Source of the DNA: Muraenolepis orangiensis
Taxonomy: Eukaryota; Chordata; Actinopteri; Gadiformes; Muraenolepididae
Length of the DNA: 64,000 bases
Assembly (NCBI GenBank): GCA_027704905.1
Contig: CM051005.1
Coordinates: 20,088,831 to 20,152,830, forward strand
Direction: 5' to 3'
A program made the position numbers and the translations under genes. The notes under the pieces were generated by a model. That model was not told where the DNA came from. It worked only from the letters and a program-made list of their open reading frames with translations, and made no database searches. Positions 27,404 to 43,730 of this stretch are shown in pieces (the first letter of the stretch is position 1; each line of letters starts with the position of its first letter).

Positions 27404-28440
27404 GTTTGATGAGCCGACCGAACAAACGACCTGTATAGAGAGACACTCGTTACATTGATAGTCTAGCGCCTACCCGCGTTGTACAGCTAATTGAAAATGA
27501 GTGAATGAAAAGTGACATAAACAAGTATATTCTGACCAGGTTAACAAGAGAACGCCGCGTTCCTAGATAGTTAACATTAGCGGAGATAACGAAGTGAAAT
27601 ACAGAGGCGCTTCATAAATACATGAGCTACAAACGACATCCCATGCCGTGCAGTTGCTAACAATGAGAATTTCAGGAAAGTTGTATTAATGTAAACTCGC
27701 CTGTGCTCACCTTTCAGTTAACCGTGGATCAGCACTAGTACAAAGCTTCAGAAATTTGAAATGCCAGAAGTGACCAACGGCTGGTTTAAATGTCCGACAA
27801 CACTGCGTTGATTGGCCAATCCAAAAGTATTCGTACGACGTCAAGAAACGTAAAGCACGTACCCGTGTGATTGGTTGTCGAAAATCAACTTCCGTTAGTG
27901 ACGTCATCTTACCTTTTAATGTGGTAGAAAAAGTGTACCGCCATCTGTAGGCCAACGAGTGTATAGTTTATCACTTCCAACATCGAATTTGTAGTTTTGG
28001 TTTCCAAAAAAAATAGGCATTATTCCAACATCTACTGGAATTTCTTGCAATTTTGTAAAACCAGGTACTTTTATTGTACTTTGAGCACATCTCCGGAGCT
28101 GGCGATAACATTTTATTGTACACTGTACCTAAAACATGTATGAAACAAATCTGAAATCTACCACACATACACCCACACAGAGCCAGATATAGACTTGTGT
28201 ATACCATGCTATGGTCGGGGGTGATTTTATAGACCTTTTTGATGTTATATACTTTTCTAATGTGTTTTGATGGCGTCATCAGACATATATACACAATAAA
28301 TACTAGTATATATTGATGATTTTCTATCCAGACTTGTGTGTTTTGGACGGCTCCCTCTCGTGTCGCCATGCAGTGTGCGCCAGATGTGCCGACCTCTGAT
28401 TGGCTGAGCGGTTGTTGTCGAGGGGGTGTTTACAGGAAAC
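27404..28440. promoter_or_regulatory. Divergent cdc20/ppp1r7 intergenic region
   Basis: The two start codons are about 1 kb apart and face away from each other. cdc20 has a 5' UTR exon ending at donor 27710-27709 (minus strand). NF-Y-type CCAAT/ATTGG boxes lie at 27811-27815, 27816-27820 and 27870-27874, with another ATTGG at 28399-28403 just upstream of the ppp1r7 ATG. A TTTGAA-type element at 27755-27760 resembles the CHR cell-cycle element but is in the opposite sense. CCAAT boxes are common in cell-cycle promoters such as CDC20. Start sites are inferred, not seen. Confidence 0.5.
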
Positions 28441-33101
<4,661 letters not shown>

Positions 33102-33200
33102 GCCGCAGTCGCATGGAACCTCCCGCCATAGCACTCCCTTTGTTGCCCCGCCCTTGGTCCTAAAAATACAGACCATGTTCCAAACGTATTGGCTTTACCC

Positions 33201-33238
<38 letters not shown>

Positions 33239-33760
33239 TGATACACTGTTGGAGGCCTATTCTTTTACCCCCCCCTCGACCCCCATATCTTATTTTACTT
33301 CTTTATGTTTTAAGTTGCTTTGTAGTCTAATGAGAGAACAGGATTGTGCATATCAACTACTTGAGGGATTTTTATTGACACCTCACCAAGTACCAGGCAC
33401 CTTTCACAATAGGTGCACCAGTTTTGCTCACGAAGAATAGGAGACCTAAGGGTGTTGTATAGTTGACCCTTGACGCAAATAAATACTGTGCTTTAAAACA
33501 CATCACACAGTCCTGTAAATACCACAACTTTAATCTCTATGTGCAATTCTGACATCCTACAGTACATGTTTTAAAGGTGTTTAATAAAGTCACAGGCACT
33601 TATGCTCCCTGGTCTTTTGGAGGGAAGTCATGATCAGTTGTGTATCATTTCACCAATTGAAATAAAGTTATAGACCGTGCATGTGTTTCTTGTGGTGCTT
33701 GTCCAGTCTTGACGGCATATTAGCAGTGTGTGTGTGAAAATAAAGATAGTTTGACTTCCT
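33102..33760 (+). other. ppp1r7 3' UTR
   Basis: This sequence follows the stop codon. A (CA)n run lies at 33203-33234. AATAAA signals at 33479-33484, 33583-33588 and 33661-33666 make alternative polyadenylation possible. Confidence 0.6.
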
Positions 33761-33936
33761 GTAATTGATGCTAGTTGTATATGTTTTTTTTTTTATAAAT
33801 TCAACATTAATACATGGCCTGGTATCAATAGTTGTCGTATATACTCTCCATATGAGATGCAGTGTTCTGTGTTGTCTGTTGTGTAGCCTATCGTTTATTA
33901 TTGTTCATACTCTTTACAGCTGTATATTTTAAGGAT

Positions 33937-33944
33937 ATTTATAT

Positions 33945-33975
<31 letters not shown>

Positions 33976-33978
33976 AAT

Positions 33979-34053
<75 letters not shown>

Positions 34054-34070
34054 AATATATATATATATAA

Positions 34071-34105
<35 letters not shown>
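33937..34105. repeat. Compound (AT)n / ATATAAATAT microsatellite
   Basis: About 170 bp of alternating AT with regularly spaced TAAATA interruptions. It can form cruciform-like structures. There is no gene content. Confidence 0.97.
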
Positions 34106-34444
34106 GCTTTACCTATCAGCCTTTAGACAGTATGATATGGACTGGCTATAGTTTTGTGTAGCCAACAGTTGGTCGGCATAGAAAGTGACCTTTTGAATTA
34201 TTTCCAGAATATGTAGAAAAATGCAATAAATGTTGTCAACTCTCATAGTTTTATATCATAGAAGTGCAGCGTTGTAGGCCCTGTTTTATGTAGTACCACA
34301 AACCATACAATTATTCATTATGGCTATGAAATGAGGTCTAAATATAAAATCTTTATTGGTCACATACATGTACACACACACAGTAAAATTAGTTTCTCTG
34401 CATTTAATACCATCCTACTATTAGGAGCGGTGGGCAGCTATTGT

Positions 34445-37400
34445 GAAGCCATCGACTCTGCTGCGCCCATAATTGTTAAAAAGCTAACCACAAAACGGCC
34501 AGTGCATTGGTTTGATGATGAGACTCGCACCCTCAAACAAAGCTGCAGAAAACGCAAAGGGTGTTATAGAAACTTGAGGTCTATCATCTTGCATGGCATG
34601 ACAGCCTGCTCAGCTATAAAGCTGCATTAACTACTTACAGAAACGCCTAGTTCTTGTGTGTTTTCAACTTGAATAAGAACAACCCTAAGTTTCTATTTGA
34701 CACGGTAAGAAGCTTGACGCAATAACAACCTGAAACAGTTGGTTCCTCCCTCTCTGCTCGCAACTTCTTTTAATTCTTTGAGCACAAAATTGAGTCTATT
34801 AGTAAAGACATTGATGCTTCCCCTACCCATCATCCTGAGCATCATGCAAGAGTTGACTATGTGTCCCCCCTGAAGAAACCTTCCTGCAGTTCAGCACTTG
34901 CTAAACTAACACAGGCTTCTAAATCCACTACCTGTATGCTGGACCCTCTCCCCATCAAGGTTGGGCCTACTATGCTCAACATCATAAACTTGTCTACTGG
35001 AACAGTTCCATCTACTTTCAAGACTGCTCTGATAAAACCTCTACTGCAGAAGCCCGGCATTGGCCGAGCAACTATCAGCCCATCTCTAACCTTTCCTTTC
35101 AAAAGTACTGGAAAGAATTCTAGCTGACCAAACCATAAATCATTTGATGGTAAACAACTTATTTGAGCCATTCAAGTCTGGGTTTAGAACCTTCTACTCC
35201 ACTGAAACTGCTGTGACCAGAGTAGTAAATGATCTTCTCCTTACCATGGACAACGATGCCAGCTCCTTGCTGGTGCTGCTCGACCTTAGTGCCGCCTTCG
35301 ACAAAATCGACCACAGCCTCCTCCTTGATCGTCTCGAACACAATGTTGGCATCAAAGGCTCAGCTCTTCTCTGGTTCAGATCTTATCTCACAAATAGAAC
35401 ACATTTGTTGTTTGTGACGATTCACAATCAAATCACTGTCACTTAAGCATTGGTCTTTCCCAAGGGTCGGTCCTTGGTCCTCTGCTCTTTGCAATTGACA
35501 TGCTCCCTCTTGGTGATATTATTTGCAGTTATGGAATACGTTTTTCACTGTTATGCTGACAACACCAAGGGTAACAAGCTGGCCAATCTCAACCCCAAGC
35601 GAAGGGCTGAAGACCACTTCAACAACTCTGATCCCCGACGCATGTGGTTGGGCATCAAGGCCATTACGGACTACAAACACTCCAACATCTCCCCCCAAAC
35701 CACTGACTTATCCCTCCCTGACGAGCTCAATAACTTTTATACCCGCTTCGACCGGGACAACCACGAGCTGCCTCCCAGGGCTATTCTCCCCGCTGACCAC
35801 CAACCCCTCACCCTCTTTCCCACAGACGTGTGTGCGGCACTGAGTGGAACAAATGCACATAATGCTGGTCCTGATGGCATCCCCGGTCAGCATGCTCAGG
35901 AAATGCCCTGAGCAGCTGACCGAGGTCCTAACTGACATGTTCAACATGTCACTAGCTCAGTGCTTTAAAACCACCTCCATTGTGCCAGTGCCAAAACACT
36001 CCTCTGCAGCGAGCCTCAACGACTTCCGCCCTGTTGTACTCCACCCCATCATCATGAAGTGCTTCGAGAGGCTGGTCCTCACCTCAAATCTGGCCTCTCA
36101 CCCTCACTGGATGAACATACATTTTCCTACGGTGAGAACAGGAGCATGGAGGATGCCATCTCCTCAGCCCTTCACTCTGCGTGACCCACGTGAGAATGCT
36201 GTTCATCAACTTCAGCTCAGCATTCAACACCATCATCCCCTCCAAACTCATCTTCAAACTTGGTGAACTTATGGAAACCAAGAATCTTGACATTAACCCC
36301 TCCGTCTTTAACTGGTTATTGGACTTCCTCACAAACAGACTCAAGTCCGTCAGGTTAGACAATCTCACCTCCTCCACCCTCACCCTGAACACCGGTATCC
36401 CCCAGGGCTGTGTGCTGAACCCCCTCCTCTGCTCCCTCTTCACTGACGACTGTACTCCTGTACATGGTACAAACACCATCAACGGTGGTGGTCCTCATCA
36501 AAAACAACAATGAGGCAGCCTACAGGGAGAAGGTCCAGCACCTGGTGGCATGGTGCGCTGACAACAACTTGGCCCTCAACCCCAAAAAAACAAAGGAGCT
36601 CATCGTGGACTTCGGAAAGACCAGAGCTTGCACGCACGCCCCCATCCTCAACAATTCCTGGGAGTCCACATCTCCGAGGACCTCTCTTGGACCCTCAACA
36701 CTTGCCTCACTGGTCAAGAAGGCTCACCAGCGTCTCTTCTTCCTGAGGAAAGCCCACCTATCCCCTCAGATTCTGGTGAACTTTTACCAGTGTGCCATTA
36801 AAAGCATACTCACCAACTGCATCACAGTGTGGTACAGCTACAGCACTTTGTTGGATTACCTCTCCCTGCAAAAGAGACTACCCAACACAAACGGTGTCTG
36901 AGAAAGGCATGTAACATTGTCAAAGAAACCTCTCACCCCAACCATGGACAGTTTGCCCTACTCCCCTCAGAGAGGCGCTATAGAAACCTTTGTTCCAAGT
37001 CAAGCCAGGCTCAGGAACAGCTTCTTTCATCTCTCTGAACCACGAGGACATGTATACTTACCTTATTTTACACCTGTTTTTAAACCTAGTAGACAGTTTT
37101 TACATCCTATTTAACCACTGTACATTGTATATTACTATGCACTTTACTGTAACATTTGCACTCTGGTTAGCTGTACTGTACTTGTGCTGTGCAATAACAA
37201 TACATTTGAATCTAATCGAATCTAATCTTCTCATTTTACTTTTTGTACTGTTTTTTTTCCTCGTACATCACTATGTCCATTACTATGTATGTCGCTTATG
37301 GCACCCATTGCACTCCTGAACCATCCCCGCGTTCCTTCTCAAGATTTCTTCCTCCATAATTAAGGGGGGGGGGGGCTAGGGTTCTGGGGGGGGTGTTGTA

Positions 37401-37472
37401 AATATGTGGCCTGTTGATACCCTTTGAGACTTTAACTGTGATTAAGGGGCTATACAAATAAAACATACTTGA
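34445..37472 (+). mobile_element. L2-type LINE copy, plus strand, 5'-truncated
   Basis: The 7-bp direct repeat CTATTGT lies at 34438-34444 and 37473-37479 and is the probable target-site duplication. Inside are reverse-transcriptase segments of the family also present at 20755-22382: SGTVPSTFKTALIKPLLQKP-like frames (one residue differs), then TETAVTRVVNDLLLTMDN, LDLSAAFDKIDHSLLLDRLE and FHCYADN. The 3' end (GTTCCTTCTCAAGATTTCTT to CAAATAAAACATACTTGA) matches the other copy. The central 3' portion of the ORF is missing and replaced by another LINE at about 35566-37240. Confidence 0.85.
35566..37240 (+). mobile_element. Second LINE (Rex1/CR1-like) nested in the L2 copy
   Basis: Immediately after the L2 YADN segment the frame changes to another reverse transcriptase. 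Its segments are RRMWLGIKAITDYKHSNISP, LPDELNNFYTRFDRDN, the GPDGIPG segment, MLFINFSSAFNTIIPSKLI, LTLNTGIPQGCVLNPLLCSL, KKAHQRLFFLRKAHLSPQIL and the C-terminal LLPSERRYRNL. Frameshifts and stops show it is inactive. It ends in short ATCTAATCGAATCTAATC repeats at about 37208-37230. The clade name is a best guess from the protein pattern. Confidence 0.8.
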
Positions 37473-38031
37473 CTATTGTATACAGCGCCCGGGGTCTAGT
37501 GTCTTGCACAAGGGTACCTCGGCAGTGCCCAGGAGGTGCCCTTTTTCCAAGTAACAGTTCTCACTTCATACTTGGTCCGTTTCAGGGACTTGAACCGGCC
37601 ACCCTCCGGTTCCCAAGCCAAGTCCCAACAGACTGAGCTACTGCCACCCGAAGTTTACAAAAATGTATAAGGACCATAGATGTGCCTCCTTGGGCCTGGA
37701 AGGGGGGAGGGTGAAAATGTGTCATTGATATTATATCATATAGTCACAATGGTGTGCTTACTTACATTGTTATTCTTAAAAATTACCATTTATTTATTGA
37801 AATACATATATTATCACAAATAATGTCATAATTACATAAACTAATTGTTTCATAATCTAAAATACATTATTTCTGCAAAATTCTGAACACCTTTTTCAAA
37901 ACACGTTCCTCCAATGAAGAAATACATTTCCCACAATTCCCCACCAGCCCTCGATGACGACGAGGCATTGCGCCAGGGAAAGGACGGCGGAACGCACGCG
38001 CAACATTTGTGTTGTTGTTTGTGGCGGTAAG

Positions 38032-41000
38032 ATGGCGGCGCTCGGAGACGCATCAGCTCCGGGGGTGAACGGGTTAATACAACAATTCACAGCAATAACA
38101 GGTAAATAAATCATTTATATTTGCGTCTGGGCCACGTAGCAATCATTTACCATCGCCCGTAAGCAGCTTATCTGCCCAAAAACACCTGAAATGTACTGCG
38201 CAGGAACATGATGTGGTTGCGCTGCGCCCCCCTCCCTCCCTCCCTGTCAATGCTCTGCGTTGGGGAAAGAAAAGCGAGTCACGGCTGACAAGTACGTGGG
38301 TATCTGCCCTCCTCCTTCGGCCAACTTTAAAGTGAAAACGACGCGAGGAAGGCGTTTTTAATTCACGTTGTCCCAAAATGGACCCTTCTCAAAGAGCCTC
38401 TGACGTGTGCGGTATTGTTGCGACGGGGTAACGGTGGCTACAACTTGCCCATCTTAACGGATTGCATGTTTGAAAATATGGGGGAATGGACGTCGGGGCT
38501 GTGCAACATTTCCCCCTCCTGCCGAACAGAGAGCCGCTGGCTGGCTGCTAGCTGGCTGGCTGCTCATGAAACCCCTCACTTTCTTTTTTGTGTGGGGGGG
38601 GGGGGTGGCGTTGTCGTAGGCGATTCTCCCAAACCGTTCCCCACAGACACGAGAAAAGTTACTTTACTTCTGTCCTTTTTATTGTTTCTTGTGTATACGC
38701 CATTTGTTTGAATGGATGATGGAAAATACAGGGGATTCTTGCGGAGAGTGGATACTCGCAGCGTGGAGTGAGCATGCGCAGTTCAGTGCTCTCGACGACA
38801 CATCGTGTACACGCATGCTGCAACCAGTCGGTGCAGGTTGTCATGTGTACGGCAGCCTCATTTACTGGTTACATGTAACTTCCAGATATAAAATGTGTAT
38901 ATATAATGTAGAATATTATATAGATAAAATATTATACATAGAATATAATATTATATAGATATATTTAAAATTGTATATATGTGTGTGTATATATACTGTG
39001 TGTCCACCATGGTAGGCTGTTGTTGTGTTGTGCTGTGCTGTCCTACTCCTAGTACATAGTTATTATATCAATGGGCTTTTTCCCCCCTCCTTTTTTGGTC
39101 TCTATAGGAGCTACAGAGAGTATAGGAAAACATATGCTGGAAGCATGCAACAACAACCTAGAGATGGCTGTCACCATGTTCCTGGATGGAGGTGGCATTG
39201 CGGAGGAGCCCAGCACTAGCTCTGGTTCCGCAGCAGCTTCGAGCAGCAGAGCTCAGCCTTCAGAGTAAATGGATGTTTTATTAGTACATGAATACAACCG
39301 TCACTGTGTGTTGTATAGTCGTCATTCTGCATATTACTTTATTTTGTTAGGCATGCTTTGTTTTCCACATAGCCACTTGGTTGTTGTTTGTAGTGCAGAC
39401 TAACGTCCCCTTTGTATTGTACAGTGAAGTACGAGCACCGATTCCTCAAAAGCAAGACATATTGGTGGAACCGGAGCCCCTGTTTGGAGGTACCCTTCTC
39501 AATCTGTGTGCTTGAAACCGCACACTTTCGAGGGATCAACTCTTAACGGCCTAATTTCAGTTTCTATTGCTGACATTCATGTGATTATTCTGACCCTGAC
39601 TCTTCGCTCCCATCCAGTGCCAAAACGACGACGCCCTGCCCGCTCTATCTTCGATGGCTTTCGGGACTTTCAAACAGAAACAAGTGAGTATCAGGTGGCT
39701 GGGGTGCACTCCCAAAAACCTGGAATCCACTTGGCTCTCCTGAAGTCCAAAATAACTTCAAACGTGCAGCTCATGCACCACATCTGTTCATAAATCTGCA
39801 AATCGCCCGTTCAGACAGAGAACTTAAACAGGACATGTTATTTAGTAGGGAAATGAGACAAACCTGTAGTCATAGTTGTCATCTTCTAGCGCCTCACCTG
39901 CTGGACTTAACAGGGGTTTGTTGGGGGTTTGTGTGGTTCTGCAGTCCGACAGGAACAGGAGCTGCGGAATGGCAGCACGGTAGACAAGAAGCTGAGCACC
40001 CTGGCAGATCTTTTCCGCCCCCCCATTGAGCTCATGCATAAAGGAAGCTTTGAAACGGTAAGGTGTTTGTGCCACTGGACTATTTATTTACATGTATTGA
40101 ATTGCATCAAACTAACTTTTTGTTGGGGCGTAATGGCAACTAGCCGGCTCAGATAACAAGCCATCAGAGTGCTTCAAATTATTTGACGTGATTTGTTAAT
40201 TCAAATAAGTTTGTACTTAAAAAAAAAAATCCTTATTTAGCTGCAGGAGCTATCTTTGTTTTTATTAAAATAAATAGCAGGTTATGGTTTTAGTCACAAT
40301 TATGGTCTTAACCACTATTCTCTATTACTGCTTTAGTATTACATTTCAGTCATTTAGGAGACTTTTTTTTATCTAAAGTGTATTCAGATGGATGAATGAG
40401 AAGGTGGGGTTTGAGTGTCTTGTTGAAGGATGCCTTTCTAGTCTGACATTGAGGGTCCAACCCAGTAACTTTGGTCCAGGAGTCGAGCCACTGCACTTCT
40501 CTGTTTACTCTTTAACGCCAAACTGTATTGGATGTAGACAAAATGTTCTGCTTGTTCGTGCAACCCATCCAAAGTGTTTATTATTATATAATGTGTATAT
40601 ACTATAATGTGTGTTATAGGCAAAGGACTGTGGGCAGCTGGAGAACAAGTGGCTGATGATCAACATTCAGAATGTGCAGGACTTTGCCTGCCAGTGTCTG
40701 AACCGGGACGTGTGGAGCAACGAGGCCGTCCGGACCATCATCAGAGAGCACTTCATCTTCTGGCAGGTGTGTCTCTGAGGAAGTGCTCAGTTTCACAGTC
40801 TTCGTTTGTTTGATTTCAGTATTCACAGTGTGTGTCTTTCTCTATCACAGGTATATCATGACAGTGAAGAGGGTCAGCGGTATATCCAGTTCTACAAGCT
40901 AAACAAGTTTCCCTATATTTCAATCCTCGACCCTCGGACAGGTGAGTCTTTACAATGGGCGAAAGGCCTTGGCGGACGCTTTTACATGTGCTGTCATATG

Positions 41001-43730
41001 TGACCTGTCCGTGAACACCACACACGTCCCCCATTAGGTCAGAAGATGGTGGAGTGGAACGAGTTGGATGTCGCGTCGTTCCTGGAGCAGGTCACTGGCT
41101 TCCTGGCAGAGCACGGCCAGTTAGATGGACCGTCCTGCAACGCTCCGCCCGCAAAACGAGCACGCTCCGTGAGTCTCCCCTGATTTCATGTTTTTATTTG
41201 GTCGCTTTCCGTACGCGGTTTTCACATGATGTTTATTGCGAACATACATTTACCGTGTCTCCCGTCGCCATCATGTTATATTCTGCCACAGGAGAGTTTG
41301 ATCGACGCCAGTGAGGACAGCCAGCTGGAAGCAGCCATACGGGCGTCCCTGCAGGAAACCCACTACGAGTCCTCCGTCCCCGACATCCCCCAGTCCCCCC
41401 AGTCGGAAGTGGAAGACGACTCTGATGCGGAGCCGTTCTCCGACAGCGAAGGCCTCATCTCCATCGACGGCTCCGACAACGACACGCCCGAACCTCCCGG
41501 GGAGAAGACGCCGGCGTCGTCAAAGTCGTCGACCAGACGGCCCACTGCCCCGCCCTCCTCTTCCTCCTCTTCCTCATCCTCCTCTTCCTCCGCCCCACAG
41601 CCTCTCAGTTCAAACAGTGCCCCCGCCTGCCACAGGAAGTCCCCACACAAAGAACACAGCCACAGGAAAGAAGAGAGCAAAAAGAACCACCTGGAGCGGC
41701 CCACGGTGGCGCCCGCCCGCACTAACTCTGAGCCGCCGTCGGGGGAGAACCACTGTTCCACGGCCCAGAGCGCTGCTCCTTCAAATGCCACCCAACCCTC
41801 TGACTCCGACGGTCCCGAATCCGATGACGGTATGGAGAAACACACACCTGACCATGTTTCAATTGATGTCCATGTTTGTGTAGATAAGAAGTTAATTGGC
41901 TTGTAAACCTATGCACAATGCCTTTTTTATTACCGGCAGTGATTGACGGTAAACCGCTAACACAATCAAATATATTATATAATATATTGTAAAATATTAT
42001 AATATTTTTTCATCAAACTACACCTCCTAAAAATAAGCACTCTTCAGTCACTGTTCCAAAGCAGAAGGGGAGAGGAGTGCTTGGGTAGTTCATTTGGTTT
42101 GTTGATTAGAGGGGTGCAAATGTTTGAATAGAGTAAACCAGTACTTGTCAAGCAATACATAAACGATTACAAAAATATTGTAATCTACAATCATTTTAAG
42201 TACATTTAATATTATGATTATATGTATTTTGCCAAAGTTTTGAAGGAGGATATATATAAAACAAATAGAGTAAAACGTCAAGCCTTTGCCTTTGCATATT
42301 GTTGAGACTAAAAAAGGTTTTTACAATAATGACAGTGGAACATCCTGACATCAAATCGTGAAGTTAAATGTATAGCAGCATAGCGCTGCTACAGTGGTGT
42401 ATTTTCAATAATCACACATCTCAATACCAGTTTATGTAGTTTGAATGTCAATAACGGCGAACTGACACTGGGAACTAAAAGACCTGATCACCGGTATCAA
42501 TCCCATGTGTCTAACGGTGTATACCTGCCATGGGGACGTTATGAGTCCCGTGTGTTTAGCAGTGTATACCTACCCAGGAGACGGTATGAGTCCTGTGTCT
42601 AGCAGTGTATACCTACCCAGAAGACTGTATCAGTCCCATGTGTCTAACGGTGTATACCTGCTATGGGGACGGTATGAGTCCCATGTGTTTAGCAGTGTAT
42701 ACCTGTCCAGGAGACTGTATGAGTCCCGTGTGTGTAGCGGTTGATACCTGCCCAGAAGACGGGGCTTCCAACTCCTCCATTGTTTGGTCAATATTTCTAC
42801 AATTACAAAGTAGGGCCTGCCACCTGCCCTGCCCTAAACAACATCTCAACTAAAATGCAATTAAACCAGATAAGTCATAATAGATTAACACTTCTAATAG
42901 CTGTTTAAAAAGTGCATCCTGCTAGCGCTACACCAGTAAAAAGCAGTTCAAAAACTTGATCGCAATGAAAATGTCGTGATCCGCATGTCTAACTCTTTTG
43001 TGATTGTTGCTTACCTTCAGGTCCTAAGGCCAGGTTGATGCTTCGCTACCCAGATGGCCAGAGAGAGCAAATTGCACTGTCATCCAAAGCCAAACTTATG
43101 GTGAGAGTGCGACTTATTCCAAGTCAAACCAAGCATATCTTTTTTTTGACATCACTACATACACTAAATAAAGAAGCAATGTTTTTATTTTCGGTCTAGT
43201 CAAGGGTTGATAAGACACTTGCCTGGGTTATTTTTGCAGTGTTAAATGCTAGAAATGCATTAAACACTAGAAACGCTGCATGAAATGCGTTACTAAAATA
43301 TGTGTTTTGAGTGGCAGAGGAAGGATACCTGCGTTGATGGTATGCCTGAATAAGTGTAAGGGTATCAATTTGACCAACCATGCAGATCTACTGCACCAAA
43401 GGTGCAATTGTACAAGTACAGTAGCCAGATGGACAATATTTGAGGACAGCTTGCTGCTTTTTACCTTGTCTTTTAAAAAATTGGTAATGTTGCTGGGCTG
43501 GTAATGCTGCAAGCCCAGTCCTGATGCTATTCTGTGTCATTGAGACTGGTGTTCTCTTCCCTCTCTAGGCTCTGGTGCGACACGTCCAGTCCAAAGGTTA
43601 TCCCAATGAACGCTTTGAACTCGTCACCAACTTCCCCAGAAGGAAACTCGCACACTTGGACTACGACATCACGCTGCAGGACGCAGGGCTTTGTCCACAG
43701 GAAACTGTATTTGTGCAGGAGAGGAACTAG
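38032..43730 (+). CDS. ubxn7: Ubxn7, UBA-UAS-UBX adaptor of p97/VCP
   Basis: Eleven exons in phase: 38032-38101, 39108-39264, 39425-39489, 39618-39683, 39945-40057, 40620-40766, 40851-40941, 41038-41168, 41292-41829, 43021-43100 and 43569-43730, giving 539 aa (human 489). UBXN7 links p97 to neddylated cullin-RING ligases and ubiquitinated substrates such as HIF1-alpha. The order is UBA (GKHMLEACNNNLEMAVTMFL), UAS thioredoxin-like domain (LMINIQNVQDFACQCLNRDV), UIM (DSQLEAAIRASLQE), an acidic/Ser-rich linker, and a C-terminal UBX domain (LMLRYPDGQRE, then FPRRKLAHLDYDITLQDAGL). The extra length is in the linker of exon 9, with a Ser-rich run at about 41562-41592. Intron 9 holds a 45-bp minisatellite. 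Confidence 0.97.
42505..42765. repeat. 45-bp minisatellite in ubxn7 intron 9
   Basis: Six units share GTGTATACCT, with spacing of 43-45 bases (anchors near 42519, 42564, 42607, 42652, 42697 and 42742). Units alternate between a CCATGGGGAC-type and a CCCAGGAGAC-type centre. Because 45 is a multiple of three, open frames run through the array, but nothing suggests it is coding. Confidence 0.9.

Larger units (their letters stand above)
34340..37655 (+). repeat. Family R repeat split by a LINE insertion
   Basis: The left half (TTTATTGGTCACATACATG, CTCTGCATTTAATACC, GGTGGGCAGCTATTGT) ends at 34444. The right half (ACAGCGCCCGGGG, GGGACTTGAACCGGCC, CCAAGCCAAGTCCCAACAGA, CTGAGCTACTGCC) begins near 37480. 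Joined, they correspond to the contiguous order seen at 23500-23660. The interrupting LINE is flanked by CTATTGT at both ends. Confidence 0.8.

Noticed and set aside
41363..41845. 160-codon open frame antisense to ubxn7 exon 9
   Set aside because: It is a shadow of the large acidic, GC-rich ubxn7 exon, whose own frame matches UBXN7 and splices in phase.
42505..42853. Open frames through the ubxn7 intron 9 minisatellite
   Set aside because: They are open because the unit is 45 bp. The ubxn7 exons on either side join in phase without them.
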